Of a DNA stretch of 37,026 nucleotides, positions 1 through 9,228 are shown one piece after another (within the stretch, counting starts at the first letter, position 1; every line of letters begins with the position of its first letter). This stretch comes from Photobacterium sp. JCM 19050. Lineage in GTDB: Bacteria; Pseudomonadota; Gammaproteobacteria; Enterobacterales; Vibrionaceae. Location: positions 1 to 37,026 of the forward strand of contig BAXG01000049.1 in the NCBI GenBank assembly GCA_001310455.1, given 5' to 3'. Both the position numbers and the translations under genes were made by a program. The notes under the pieces are model-generated. The model saw nothing but the letters and a program-made list of their open reading frames with translations, searched no databases and was not told where the DNA came from.

Positions 1-33
1 TATAACGGTTCAATTACCTTATTTCTGCAAGAG

Positions 34-62
34 CCAGTACTGGCGTTGGTTAACCAGTACTG
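34..62. repeat. Paired palindromes, operator-like or hairpin
   Basis: A perfect 10-base palindrome CCAGTACTGG (34-43) recurs as CCAGTACTG (54-62), with start-to-start spacing of 20 bases, close to two helical turns. The two copies can also pair with each other as a 9-bp stem. The pair lies just downstream of the chemotaxis receptor stop codon on the minus strand. No T-run follows on that strand, so it is not a classical terminator. It could be an operator for a gene left of the window. Confidence 0.35.
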
Positions 63-87
63 CTGTTTATACCCATACATAGGTAAA

Positions 88-1686
88 TCAAGTTTTGTAA
101 CCGGCGACCAGAGTTTGTAGCTCTGCAGATTGCGCACTGAGTGCATCACTGACTTCAGCGGTTTTTCCGACAGTTTCATGGAGGACAATACTGTTGCCTT
201 TCAGGGAACGACGGCGTTCGGTGATAAGTTCCATTTCAGCCTGTTGGGTGTGCATTGACTCAACGACCTGTACGCTGATTTCCTGGAGGTAATCAAATGT
301 CTGGCCGAGCGTTTTAAGGTGGTCGTAGAGCTCTTTTGTGGATTTTTGGTTCTTGTCCGAGGAGGTTACGGTGTCTTCAAGCAGTGTGGCGGCTTTGTCG
401 ACGTTGTTGGTCAGCTCAGTTATCCACGTTTTTATCTGATCTGTGGATTCTGCGGTGCGTTTGGACAGGTTACGAACTTCATCAGCAACAACGGCAAATC
501 CCCGTCCATGATCACCCGCTCGCGCAGCTTCAATAGCCGCGTTGAGTGCCAGCAAGTTGGTTTGATCGGCGATATCGGCAATGACATCCATGACGCTGGT
601 GATGTTATCGCTGGTGGATTTCAGGGTTGTAATGGTTTCTGAAACCGCAGACAACGCTTTGGCATTTTCCTGTAAGGTTCCTTCATTGGTTTTCATCCGG
701 GTGCGGATCTGTTGGTTGCTTCCAACCGCACTGTGAATGTGATTCTGCGTCTGGGCAATGGAATCAAGTATTTGTACAGAAGCTTCGTCAACGGCTGAGC
801 CAGATTGTGCGACGCCCGTAATTTCTTCCCGGTTTTGGTTGGCAACTTTTTCAACTTGCTGGTTCTGCTCAAAAAGCAGTGTCGATTGGTCATCGAGCAT
901 GCGGGATTTTTCTTTTATTGAGTGGATAAATTCCCTGAACTGGCGCAAGAGGTTATTTGTGACCTGGCATACCGCATGGATTTCATCATTGCCTTTATCT
1001 TGAATTTGTCCGGTAAGGTCAGAATTTGCTTCCAATTGCTGTAGCTGAACGGCGATAGAACCCAGTCGCTCGATCACAGCGCGGCGCAACCAGACAAAAA
1101 GGGCTAAAACCACAACCAGTGAAATCAGGCAGCCGGCTGCAATTAACGTACCTTGGTTCCGAAGGAAATATGTCAGCTGGAGCGCGGATTGTTCTGCAGC
1201 AGCGTTCCGTTGATCTTCTAGCAACTCAATTTCGGTGATCATTGGACCAATAGCGTTGTAGAGATCAAAGTCTACCAACCTGCCGAAATCGTAATAGCTT
1301 TTTTCTTTAACGGCCTTGTCCATTTTTTCCCAGAGGGAATCAATTTTTTCCTTTTTTTCCTGCTGTTCGTCGAACCATGCAGCAAGGGATGGGTCGCTTT
1401 TTACCTGATTCCAGGTTTCCTGGTATTCCGTTTTCAACTCTGGATAGGCTTGGTCGATTTCATTCCACAACAACAACTGGGCTTTCACTTTCTGGGAAAA
1501 ATCGACGATGTGGCGATGGCTTTTTTCCAATGCGATGAGCCGCCACAGGCTTGGCAGCTCATTATTTACATAGTTTGCGGTGACATCATGGGAGCGGCTT
1601 GAAATCCATGTCGCCATGTATCCCAGCGAAACAATGGTGATTGAGAAAAAGAAAAAGGTAATAAGAAATCTCTGTTTAACCGTCAT
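88..1686 (-). CDS. Methyl-accepting chemotaxis protein
   Basis: Inner-membrane chemoreceptor that senses a ligand outside the cytoplasmic membrane and controls the CheA kinase in the cytoplasm. An N-terminal membrane segment (residues about 6-25 from the chosen start) is followed by a periplasmic helical region of roughly 150 residues, a second membrane segment near residues 180-202, a HAMP-like linker, and a long signalling coiled coil. The hairpin tip is diagnostic: IADQTNLLALNAAIEAARAG, followed by GRGFAVVADEVR. The frame extends upstream to a TTG at 1752, but the ATG at 1686 has GAGG about six bases upstream and leads directly into the membrane segment, so I prefer it (532 aa). The ligand cannot be inferred. 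The gene stands alone on the minus strand, downstream of the amino-acid transporter operon but separated from it by a terminator. Confidence 0.93.
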   Translation of the reverse strand: MTVKQRFLITFFFFSITIVSLGYMATWISSRSHDVTANYVNNELPSLWRLIALEKSHRHIVDFSQKVKAQLLLWNEIDQAYPELKTEYQETWNQVKSDPSLAAWFDEQQEKKEKIDSLWEKMDKAVKEKSYYDFGRLVDFDLYNAIGPMITEIELLEDQRNAAAEQSALQLTYFLRNQGTLIAAGCLISLVVVLALFVWLRRAVIERLGSIAVQLQQLEANSDLTGQIQDKGNDEIHAVCQVTNNLLRQFREFIHSIKEKSRMLDDQSTLLFEQNQQVEKVANQNREEITGVAQSGSAVDEASVQILDSIAQTQNHIHSAVGSNQQIRTRMKTNEGTLQENAKALSAVSETITTLKSTSDNITSVMDVIADIADQTNLLALNAAIEAARAGDHGRGFAVVADEVRNLSKRTAESTDQIKTWITELTNNVDKAATLLEDTVTSSDKNQKSTKELYDHLKTLGQTFDYLQEISVQVVESMHTQQAEMELITERRRSLKGNSIVLHETVGKTAEVSDALSAQSAELQTLVAGYKT

Positions 1687-1751
1687 ACATCCTCGGTTGG
1701 TTTCCTTGAGCTTCGCTGAGGATAAAGCGGGTTTGTTTAAATATTGTGTCA

Positions 1752-1771
1752 AATTCTCAATTAAGAGAATT
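1752..1771 (-). promoter_or_regulatory. Inverted repeat upstream of the chemoreceptor gene
   Basis: AATTCTC (1752-1758) and GAGAATT (1765-1771) form a perfect 7-bp inverted repeat around a 6-base AT spacer, 66-85 bases upstream of the chosen receptor start. Its position suits an operator or promoter element. There is no other evidence of function. Confidence 0.25.
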
Positions 1772-1814
1772 ATTTCTCACTACGTGAAATTTGAATCTAT
1801 GGCAATGGGGATAG

Positions 1815-1848
1815 AAAAACGCCCCGGTGCTCATGGCAACAGGGCGTT
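1815..1848 (-). terminator. Rho-independent terminator of the amino-acid ABC operon
   Basis: Read on the minus strand, AACGCCC and GGGCGTT (1842-1848 and 1818-1824) form a stem that ends in a T-run (1815-1819 are A on the plus strand). It lies 17 bases past the stop codon of the last permease gene and closes the operon. Confidence 0.8.
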
Positions 1849-1864
1849 AAGACGTTTGAAGTGA

Positions 1865-2782
1865 CTATTTCTGCAGATGTCTTCGGCTGCGTTTTTCTAT
1901 GGTGTTGAATGTCAGTGACAGCGCGAGGCAAAGCATCAGGTAAGACGCGCCGACCATCAGCCAAATTTCAAAGATATAGCCGGATGAATTTGCCATCTCA
2001 GTGCCGACAAAGGTGAGTTCCTGAATGGAGATCAACGAAACGATTGATGAGTCCTTCACCAAGGATATTGCCTGCCCGGCAAGCGGTGGGGTGATGGCGG
2101 TCATAACCTGCGGTGCAATCACGTCCTTGAGGGTTGTCCAGCGAGACATCCCTAAAGATTGGGCTGCTTCCCATTGCCCTTTCGGAATGCTTTCCAGACC
2201 AGAGCGAACAATTTCACCAATATAAGCCGCTGAGAGCATACCAATACAAAGTACCCCGGAAACCAGATTTTCCCATAAGTTGGCTGAGCCAAACAGGAAA
2301 GACTGGAGCCCGTTAATCTCGCCGTTATGCTCCCGCAAGATTGTTTCCAATCCCAACAGCGGAATCAACTGGTTTGAAATGAAAAAATAGAAAATAAAGA
2401 CAAACACCAACGGTGGGATATTTCTCACCAACTGAATGTATGCAGTGGCCAGAACCCGAAAAATGGCTAATTTTGAATAACGGGCAAGGCCGAGCAGCGT
2501 GCCGAAAAACAGCGCAAAAACCATTCCCCAAGCACTTAGCCGGATGGTAGCAATAAGCCCCTGGAAGAAATAGGGAAGGCTGCCGTCTGCCCTTGGAGTA
2601 AACACTAACTCAATAGCCTGATCCCAGTGCCATTGGTAGTTAACGCCAGCTGAAGAGCGATAGTACAACCAGCCGCAAACCATGGTGATGGTGGCCAGCA
2701 AAGTGTAGTCGAGCGCATTCAGGCGTCGGTACAGTGGTACGCCGGCTGGCAGCGGTGTTTTTTTAGTTATCGTGTTTTCCAC
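1865..2782 (-). CDS. Amino-acid ABC transporter permease (His/Glu/Gln/Arg family)
   Basis: Membrane subunit of a polar amino-acid importer. The protein (305 aa) has a long N-terminal extension with one membrane segment (about residues 28-46), then a HisM/GlnP-type permease domain. The coupling-helix motif that contacts the ATPase is visible as EAAQSLGMSRWTTLKDVIAPQ (about residues 208-228). It is the last gene of a four-gene operon and is followed by a terminator. The other permease of the operon is at 3789-4595, so the importer probably uses a heterodimer. The exact substrate cannot be told. The 138-base gap to the binding-protein gene, with its heptamer repeat, is the only unusually wide spacing in the operon. 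Confidence 0.93.
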   Translation of the reverse strand: MENTITKKTPLPAGVPLYRRLNALDYTLLATITMVCGWLYYRSSAGVNYQWHWDQAIELVFTPRADGSLPYFFQGLIATIRLSAWGMVFALFFGTLLGLARYSKLAIFRVLATAYIQLVRNIPPLVFVFIFYFFISNQLIPLLGLETILREHNGEINGLQSFLFGSANLWENLVSGVLCIGMLSAAYIGEIVRSGLESIPKGQWEAAQSLGMSRWTTLKDVIAPQVMTAITPPLAGQAISLVKDSSIVSLISIQELTFVGTEMANSSGYIFEIWLMVGASYLMLCLALSLTFNTIEKRSRRHLQK

Positions 2783-2866
2783 GTATTACCTTTTAATTTC
2801 AGTGTCGAGCGCTAAAAAAGGAGAAGTGAGATCGGAAGTCTGCTCAGGAAACGCACATACTGATTC

Positions 2867-2915
2867 CGCTTCTCGCTTCTCGCTTCTCGCTTCTCGCTTC
2901 TCGCTTCTCGCTTCT
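2867..2915. repeat. Seven perfect tandem copies of the heptamer CGCTTCT
   Basis: The unit CGCTTCT repeats seven times without a mismatch (49 bases), with a partial CGC after it. On the coding (minus) strand it reads as an AGAAGCG repeat starting six bases past the stop codon of the binding-protein gene, inside the spacer before the downstream permease. A unit length not divisible by three is harmless outside a gene. Such arrays can change copy number by slippage. Confidence 0.95.
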
Positions 2916-2920
2916 CGCGC

Positions 2921-3748
2921 TTACTGGCCGTGCGCTACCTGGTTTTCCCAATCAAGGGTAGAGAACCAGTACTCATAACGCTGCTGGAGCCAGCCATCCT
3001 CGGTGCGTGCCTGGATCCACTTGTCGAAAAAGGCTTTTTTATCTTCTTCTCCAAGACGGACAGCAAATGCCTCGTTACCTTTGGACAAGCGTTCTTTGAA
3101 TGGCAGATAAAGGACGTCTGAGTGCTTGACGGTTTCATGCTCAGGTTTAGGGCTGGATGCAATAACAGCGTCTGCATTTCCGTTCAGGACTTCCTGAAAT
3201 GCCTGGGCATCATCGTCAAACTGAAGCAACTTGGCTTTCGGGAAAGTTTCACGGGCAACCTGGACAGTGAACGCACCGCGCCTTGCAGCAATTTTTGTTC
3301 GGCGAGAGTTGAGGTCATCAAATGTTTTCACATCACCTTTTTCGTTCTTGTTAACCGCTACCTGTACCCCGGAATGTGAGTAAGGCAGGGTAAACAGAAC
3401 ACTCTTGGCGCGCTCTGGCGTGATAGACATACCACCGATAATGACATCAAACTTCTTGGCGAGAAGCGCTGGGATGATACCGTCCCAGGCTGTTGGCACA
3501 AACTCCACCTTCCAACCGCTGTCCTTGGCGAGGCGCTTGGCTACGTCAATCTCAAAGCCAATCAGTTCGCCTTGTTTGTCACGCATGGCCCAAGGGACGA
3601 ATGTAGACATACCTACCCGCAGTGTTCCGCGTTCGTTAATTTTGTCGAGGTTAGGTGTGTTGTCGGCTGCCAGTAAAGGCGTCGACAAGAACATTCCCAG
3701 CAGTGCTATCGCTGCACCTTTAACCACTGAACCTCTTTTGAAAGTCAT
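2921..3748 (-). CDS. Amino-acid ABC transporter periplasmic binding protein
   Basis: Periplasmic receptor that captures an amino acid and delivers it to the permeases encoded on either side. It starts with a Sec signal peptide (hydrophobic core GAAIALLGMFL, cleavage near STPLLAA). The mature part is a family-3 solute-binding protein, with features such as RGTLRVGMS near the N terminus, GFEIDVAKRLA and FDVIIGGMSITPERAK. The start is the ATG at 3748, which has GGAGAAG seven bases upstream; an in-frame GTG two codons earlier is less likely. Length is 275 aa, normal for the family. The arginine of ITPERAK normally binds the substrate carboxylate, which supports an amino-acid ligand. Confidence 0.93.
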   Translation of the reverse strand: MTFKRGSVVKGAAIALLGMFLSTPLLAADNTPNLDKINERGTLRVGMSTFVPWAMRDKQGELIGFEIDVAKRLAKDSGWKVEFVPTAWDGIIPALLAKKFDVIIGGMSITPERAKSVLFTLPYSHSGVQVAVNKNEKGDVKTFDDLNSRRTKIAARRGAFTVQVARETFPKAKLLQFDDDAQAFQEVLNGNADAVIASSPKPEHETVKHSDVLYLPFKERLSKGNEAFAVRLGEEDKKAFFDKWIQARTEDGWLQQRYEYWFSTLDWENQVAHGQ

Positions 3749-3788
3749 GCTCACTTCTCCATATGATTATAAAAATAGGGTATTGAAC

Positions 3789-4595
3789 TCATTTCCATTG
3801 TGCTCCCAATCGGTGTTCCATCCAGGCGGAAAGACCGGAAAGGGACAAGGTAAGTAACAGGTAAATAGCCGCGACGGTAAACCAGATTTCAAAAGGCATT
3901 GCTGTTTCTGAAACGATATTCCGGCCCTCGGTGGTTAGGTCAAAAATTGCCATGACACTGACGATGGAAGAGTTCTTAATCAGGGAAACAACTTCGTTGG
4001 TCAGGGGCGGAAGAATCCGCTGGATCACTTGTGGCAGGATTACGTCTTTATAGGTGCTGAATTTTGACAGCCCCAACGATCTTGATGCCTCAAACTGCCC
4101 ATCGGGAATGCTGGCTAAACCGGCCCGGAAAATCTCCGCAGTGTAAGCGCCCTGGAAGAGGGATAACGCAAGCACCGCGGTTGCAAAGCGGTCTAACCCG
4201 ATAACCGGACCAAAGACAAAGTACAGTAGGTAAATCTGAACCAGCAGCGGTGTGTTGCGAATCAGCTCTATATAACCCCTTGCCAGACCGCGTCCAACAA
4301 CTGAGTCAGAAAGACGGAGCAGTGCTGTGCCAAGACCAATGATCAGGGTAAAAAGCAGGCTGATTGCAGAAATCTGGATGGTGACAACCAAGCCGTCTAT
4401 TAACTCAGCCGGCCACCATTCCCCATCTTCAAAAAAGAACAGGTAATCGGGCACACGGCTCCATTGCCATTGGTAACCCATGGCTTCCGCACCGCTGTTG
4501 AGCAGCCAGACAAGTCCAAAGACAAGGACGGCGATCTGCAGCAAGGCTGACAGAAAGGGGGTGAGGACTTTAATCAGGGTGTTTTTTTGCAGCAT
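3789..4595 (-). CDS. Amino-acid ABC transporter permease (second subunit)
   Basis: Membrane subunit of the same importer (268 aa). It has an N-terminal membrane segment (about residues 15-34), a short periplasmic loop rich in Trp, then a permease core of about five helices. The ATPase-coupling motif reads EASRSLGLSKFSTYKDVILPQ (about residues 169-189). RNTPLLVQIYLLYF is typical of HisQ/HisM and GlnP-type permeases. The gene begins one base after the ATPase stop codon and ends 40 bases before the binding-protein start, so it is translated from the same message. Confidence 0.93.
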   Translation of the reverse strand: MLQKNTLIKVLTPFLSALLQIAVLVFGLVWLLNSGAEAMGYQWQWSRVPDYLFFFEDGEWWPAELIDGLVVTIQISAISLLFTLIIGLGTALLRLSDSVVGRGLARGYIELIRNTPLLVQIYLLYFVFGPVIGLDRFATAVLALSLFQGAYTAEIFRAGLASIPDGQFEASRSLGLSKFSTYKDVILPQVIQRILPPLTNEVVSLIKNSSIVSVMAIFDLTTEGRNIVSETAMPFEIWFTVAAIYLLLTLSLSGLSAWMEHRLGAQWK

Positions 4596-4596
4596 A

Positions 4597-5334
4597 TCAG
4601 TGGCTCAGGATTTGATTCAGAAAAGCCTGGGTTCGGGGATGCTGTGGGCGCTCGAAAAGCTGCTCAGGCGGGGCATTTTCGAGGATTTGCCCTTCATCCA
4701 TAAAGATGACCCGGTCAGCCACGCGGCGTGCAAACCCCATTTCATGAGTCACGCACACCATTGTCATGCCGTCTTCTGCGAGCTCCACCATGACATCCAG
4801 CACTTCGTTGATCATTTCCGGGTCAAGTGCGGAGGTTGGTTCATCGAAAAGCAGGACTTCCGGTTTCATGCAAAGAGAGCGGGCAATCGCAACACGTTGT
4901 TGTTGGCCACCTGAAAGCTGAATCGGGTATTTATTCGCTTGTTCTGCGATTTGGACTCTATCCAGGTACTGCATAGCCCGATCAACAGCCTCCTGCTTGC
5001 TGAGCCCGAGCGTTCTCATTGGCGCAAGAGTAAGGTTTTCGAGAACGGTCATGTGTGGGAACAGGTTGAAGTGTTGGAACACCATGCCCACTTTTCCCTG
5101 ATGTTTTGTGCTGGGTGACACAGTATCACCCAAGACATCTATTTCGCCGGCATCATAGGTTTCCAGCCCGTTGATGCATCGGATCAGTGTCGACTTTCCT
5201 GAACCTGAGGGGCCACAAACAACCAGTTTTTCGCCTTCGCTGACTGTGAGAGATATATCCTTTAATGCCTGAAACTGACCAAACCATTTGTCAACGCTGT
5301 CAAAGCGAATGACGGTCTTATTTAAGGTATTCAA
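4597..5334 (-). CDS. Amino-acid ABC transporter ATP-binding protein (GlnQ/HisP family)
   Basis: Cytoplasmic ATPase that powers the importer. All nucleotide-binding motifs are present: Walker A GPSGSGKST (about residues 40-48), Q-loop VFQHFNLFPHMTV, signature LSGGQQQRVAIARSL, Walker B VLLFDEPTSALDP and the switch histidine in VCVTHEMGFA. Length (245 aa) fits the family. It is the first gene of the operon, so the promoter should lie in 5335-5495, where I see AT-rich sequence but no clear consensus box. Confidence 0.96.
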   Translation of the reverse strand: MNTLNKTVIRFDSVDKWFGQFQALKDISLTVSEGEKLVVCGPSGSGKSTLIRCINGLETYDAGEIDVLGDTVSPSTKHQGKVGMVFQHFNLFPHMTVLENLTLAPMRTLGLSKQEAVDRAMQYLDRVQIAEQANKYPIQLSGGQQQRVAIARSLCMKPEVLLFDEPTSALDPEMINEVLDVMVELAEDGMTMVCVTHEMGFARRVADRVIFMDEGQILENAPPEQLFERPQHPRTQAFLNQILSH

Positions 5335-5495
5335 AGAAAATCCTTAGTTTTTATCTTTCTAATTTACGCCAAAGGATACCCTAAAAAGTAACATAAAACT
5401 CCCATTTCACGTTGTAAGTGCTCAATGAGAGTCATACTAATTGTTGGTGATATTGCATTGATGAATGGATTGATAGTCCATTTATTAAGACAGCA

Positions 5496-8091
5496 TCATG
5501 CGTTAATGCGCTTCTTTTCCTGATGTTCCTTTAAAAACAGCAGGGCTTCATAAAATGTTGTCTCTTTTATTGGTTTTACAATCACATAGTTTGCGCCAGC
5601 GTTGAAAAATGCATTTCGGGTTTCTTCCTGGGCATCGGCAGTGAACGCAAAGATGGGTGTAGTCAGTTTCAGTTCATGGCGAATGATCTTGGTGGTATCA
5701 ATGCCACCAAGATTAGGCATTTGGTTGTCCATCAGAATCAAATCATATGATGTTTTTGCAACCAGTTTGAGTGCCTGTAAACCGTCCGTTACCCATTGCA
5801 CCTTGAGTCCGTACTTTTGGCAGAACGCCTGCGCCACCATGGCATTGGTACGGTTGTCTTCTACAAGGAGTACCGACAACGGCTCATTAAACATCTGCAA
5901 TGTATGTTTCGGTTTTGGCAGGGAAGGGAGGCTCTCATTTTCTGCCTCTTCAATCGGGATTTGGAAACTGAAACAGCTTCCCTTGCCCGGCTCACTGGTC
6001 ACTTTGATGCTGCCGGAGAGCAATTCCAGCAAACTTTTGACAATAGAAAGCCCGAGGCCGCTGCCGCCATATTCCCGGGTGGACGTTGAATCGGCTTGGA
6101 CAAATGGCTGGAACAGGCGCTTCAGGGAATGCTCTGAAATACCGATTCCCGTGTCTTCGACAACCACGTTAAGTATGGACGTGTCGTTGTTCTGTTTTTC
6201 AACGGAAACGTCTACGGCTATATGACCGAAGTGGGTGAATTTTACGGCGTTGCTCAAAAGGTTGAACAGAATCTGGGTCAGGCGAGCTTTGTCTGAACGG
6301 ATAGCAAGCCTGCAGGCACATCGGTTTTTAGAATCAGTTCAATGCCTTTGGATTTACATATGGGGTTGTACACGTTAGATACGGTACTGATGACATCCTT
6401 CAACACAAAGGTAGACACTTCAATGTTAAATTTACCTTGCTCAATACGCGAGAAATCCAACACGTCGTTCAACACAGACAGCAAGTGTTCACCACTTTGG
6501 TAAAGAATATCGACTAACTCTTTATCTCGGTCGCTCTGTACGGAGGATTGCAACAGCTGGGTGATGCCTAGAATACCGTTTAGTGGAGTCCGTATCTCGT
6601 GGCTCATTTTCGCCAGGAAGTCTGCTTTTGCCTGCGCAGAGGCTTCAGCTGAGCGTTGGGCTTTCCTGCTTTGCTTTTCTGCTTGAATCAGTGTCGTGAT
6701 GTCCTGACCCTGACCAATGATGGAATGTACTTCTCCATTAACCTCCATAGGGGCAAGGTTCCAGCGGTACACTTTGTCATTCAGGCGCAGGTTGATGCCC
6801 CGAAGCACTTCCCCATCGAGAATACGGCGAAGATAAGGTCGAATGCGAGTTTCAAATTCTTCGAATACTGCGCCGGGCATCGCGCCATCAGGATGCTCGT
6901 CCAGACTCAGGGCACGACATAGCCAAGGTGTTTCTGGGCGGCAGGGTTAATGCGAGTGATCTGCTTTTGACCATTCCAGACCACGATAGGTGAAATGGCG
7001 TAGTTGAACAGGTCTTCCAGATACTGTTCTTTTTCTACCAGTTCATTCAGTGTGAGTTTGAGTGTCTGTCCGATATGGTCGAATTCCGTAATTTCGGAAC
7101 CCTGAAAAGAATTGATCCGGGTCTTTGTGGTAGCTGAGCGGGTGTAGGCCATTAAAGACTGCAGAGCCTCAGTCACCTTCACTTTGGCGACACGGCTTAC
7201 TGTCAGTGCCAGCAGTATGATGAGTAGGGCTGAGACCAGTAACCCAGCGGCAAATTGCTTTTTAAGTACCTGAATCGTCTTATTGCTCTGCACCGATATA
7301 ATACTGACCGGGCTTTTGACACCATCGACTATCAGGGGGGTAGTGTTGGTCAGGTAACCTGCTATGGCCTTACCCGGGTTTGCAACGTGCGTGACGATGT
7401 CCTGGTAAAGCGGATCGGAGATACGAAGGCTCGAAGCAAGAATGTGTCCATTGTTCACCAGAACGACGGCATCCGTATTACTGGCATTTTGCAACGTTTT
7501 TGCGAAGGAAAAGTTGCTGTTCAGTACCAACGCAACATAGAGCTGCCCCTCAATCTGGCCGGTTTTATTGATAATGATAGGGGTGCGGCGAACAAGCAGT
7601 GCGCGCTCACCCATCTCTGTTTGTACTGTTTCAAACAGCCAGTCATTTGAAAATGTGCTTTCTTCGATAAGCCTGTGTAAGCGTGGCTCGTCTATTCCGT
7701 GGAAGTAAGAATTGCCGTCATGCCACAGCAGTTCTCTGTCTTTGGTGATAAAGCGAATATCCGGGCTGGATAGCGGGTTTTGTTGTTCGAGCGTCAGAAA
7801 AAACTGATCCAGGCGCGCGTTCTGGTCACCCTCCACAAAGGTTTGTAGTTGATCACTGGCGGTATTGATATTTTGCCGGTTCTGGATAGATGCCAGTTTG
7901 TAATTAATCAGGTTCTGGATCAGGTGGGATGTCTGCTCCATAGAGCGGTTGATTTCTTGGTTGATGCCCGTAATGCCGTACTGATAACTTTGGAGCATGA
8001 CACCAACCGTTATCAAACTGAAGCTGAGGAAAAGCAGGCGAACCAACCAGTTCGCTAAAGATCGCTTCTTGAGGACTTTCTTATTCGTCAT
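5496..8091 (-). CDS. luxQ: LuxQ-like hybrid sensor kinase for autoinducer-2, with two frameshifts
   Basis: Inner-membrane hybrid kinase/phosphatase that works with LuxP. In order: membrane segment near residues 15-33; a periplasmic domain of about 240 residues; a second membrane segment (about 275-292); a PAS domain; a HisKA domain with the phospho-acceptor His in MSHEIRTPLNG; an HATPase domain with N box NLLSNAVKF and GGSGLGLSI; and a C-terminal receiver with LILMDNQMPNLGGI and the conserved Lys in VIVKPIKE. The receiver strongly resembles Vibrio LuxQ. The frame breaks near 6909 (one C lost from a C run after HLGYVV) and near 6302 (one base lost before RSDKARLTQILF). With both restored, one protein of about 865 aa results. 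The gene starts nine bases after luxP, as in known luxPQ operons. A real pseudogene cannot be excluded, but the intact LuxP argues against it. Confidence 0.88.
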
Positions 8092-8100
8092 AGATCACTT

Positions 8101-9228
8101 TCAGTTTGAGTACCGGAAAGCGTACTTTTTAAGTTTCGACAAACGTTCAGGAGAGTCGTTTTTGGTCACAATCTCGAAATCTCCGGAGAATACTGTCGGT
8201 ACAGGCTTGTGCTCGAGGTCAAGTTTGATGGCTTCTGCCATTGCAATACCGGTATCGTCATTCATGCGCATGACAGTCACGTCGAGTTCCTTCTTGGCGA
8301 TGGCATCAAGCTCTGCACTGCCTCCGCCCCAACCGTTAATCATTACCTTATCATTTTTGAACTTCCGGATGGCATCCATGGCACCAAACGCGATGTCTGT
8401 TGAGCAAGCGTAAATGAAATCCAGGTTCTTATCCGTTGACAGCGCACTCATGGCAGCGGTGTAGCCAGATTCTCTGTTGGCATTGGTGTAGTACGCCGAT
8501 GACAGATGATATTTCTGATCAGGCTGCATGTCAGCGATAAATGTGTCTCCACGCGCAGTGCTTATGTAGCCCTGAGAGAAATACAATACCGCATATCGGG
8601 CATCGCCAGGAAATTGCGTTTTGTAATAGTCAGCAAGTGCCTGAGTTCCTTTGGCATGGTCAAACCCAACATACATAAAAGGTTGATTGCCTTCCCACTC
8701 CTTAACCGGTGTGGTGATGTTCTGGAGAATAAGTTTGGTATCCGGATTGTTCAGAACGTGTTGTACAAACTTTCGGTGCCTGGTGGTATCCAGGGTAAAA
8801 ATCAGGTAGTCAGATTTGTCTTTCAGGGCTTTATACAGAGAGGCACTTTGTTCCCGCATATCCCCGTTTGGTTTGGTAAATACACTGTTGATTGAATAGG
8901 GGATGTTGAGCTCTTTCATGCGTCGCTCAAACGCGGTGATATTGCGTCGCCAGTAGTCTGAGATTTGCTCACCCGGGTAAACCACGGAAATTTTGACAGG
9001 GGTTTTGACTGGCATTGTGAGTGGGATGGGCTTCTCCCTGACGATCTCTTTCAGGTTCGCCGTGAGCGTTTTTTGTTCCGGAAAGACTTTCAGGTATTCA
9101 TCGTATGACCAGAAACCGGGAATGGAAACAGTTGCTTGTGCAACAGTAAAAAGCGAACTCAATAGAACGAATACAACCGAGAAAACGACGATGGATGTCT
9201 GGTGCCACTTATGGTTTTCGTTTTTCAT
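8101..9228 (-). CDS. luxP: LuxP, periplasmic autoinducer-2 binding protein
   Basis: Periplasmic receptor for autoinducer-2 (the furanosyl borate diester in vibrios), which associates with LuxQ. I recognise it from long conserved blocks: KISVVYPGEQISDYW, KSDYLIFTLDTTRHRKFV, LILQNITTPVKEW, YFSQGYISTARGDTF, FIYACSTD, INGWGGGSAELDAI and VMRMNDDTGIAMAEAIK. Residues known in V. harveyi LuxP to contact the ligand have counterparts: Gln and Trp in EQISDYW, Asn in QNITTP, Arg in ARGDTF, Thr/Asp in CSTD, Trp in NGWGG and Arg in VMRMND. A signal peptide covers about residues 12-33. I chose the ATG at 9228; the frame runs ten codons further to 9258. It is the promoter-proximal gene of luxPQ. No luxS or luxU gene is in the window. 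Confidence 0.94.
   Translation of the reverse strand: MKNENHKWHQTSIVVFSVVFVLLSSLFTVAQATVSIPGFWSYDEYLKVFPEQKTLTANLKEIVREKPIPLTMPVKTPVKISVVYPGEQISDYWRRNITAFERRMKELNIPYSINSVFTKPNGDMREQSASLYKALKDKSDYLIFTLDTTRHRKFVQHVLNNPDTKLILQNITTPVKEWEGNQPFMYVGFDHAKGTQALADYYKTQFPGDARYAVLYFSQGYISTARGDTFIADMQPDQKYHLSSAYYTNANRESGYTAAMSALSTDKNLDFIYACSTDIAFGAMDAIRKFKNDKVMINGWGGGSAELDAIAKKELDVTVMRMNDDTGIAMAEAIKLDLEHKPVPTVFSGDFEIVTKNDSPERLSKLKKYAFRYSN

Noticed and set aside
2772..2978. Plus-strand frame through the heptamer array, encoding a repetitive Ser-Arg-Phe peptide
   Set aside because: The repetition is explained by the DNA repeat; there is no start signal and it runs against two real genes.
5466..5484. Short hairpin after luxQ (AATGGA / TCCATT)
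   Set aside because: Six weak base pairs and no T-run on the minus strand; not a convincing terminator.
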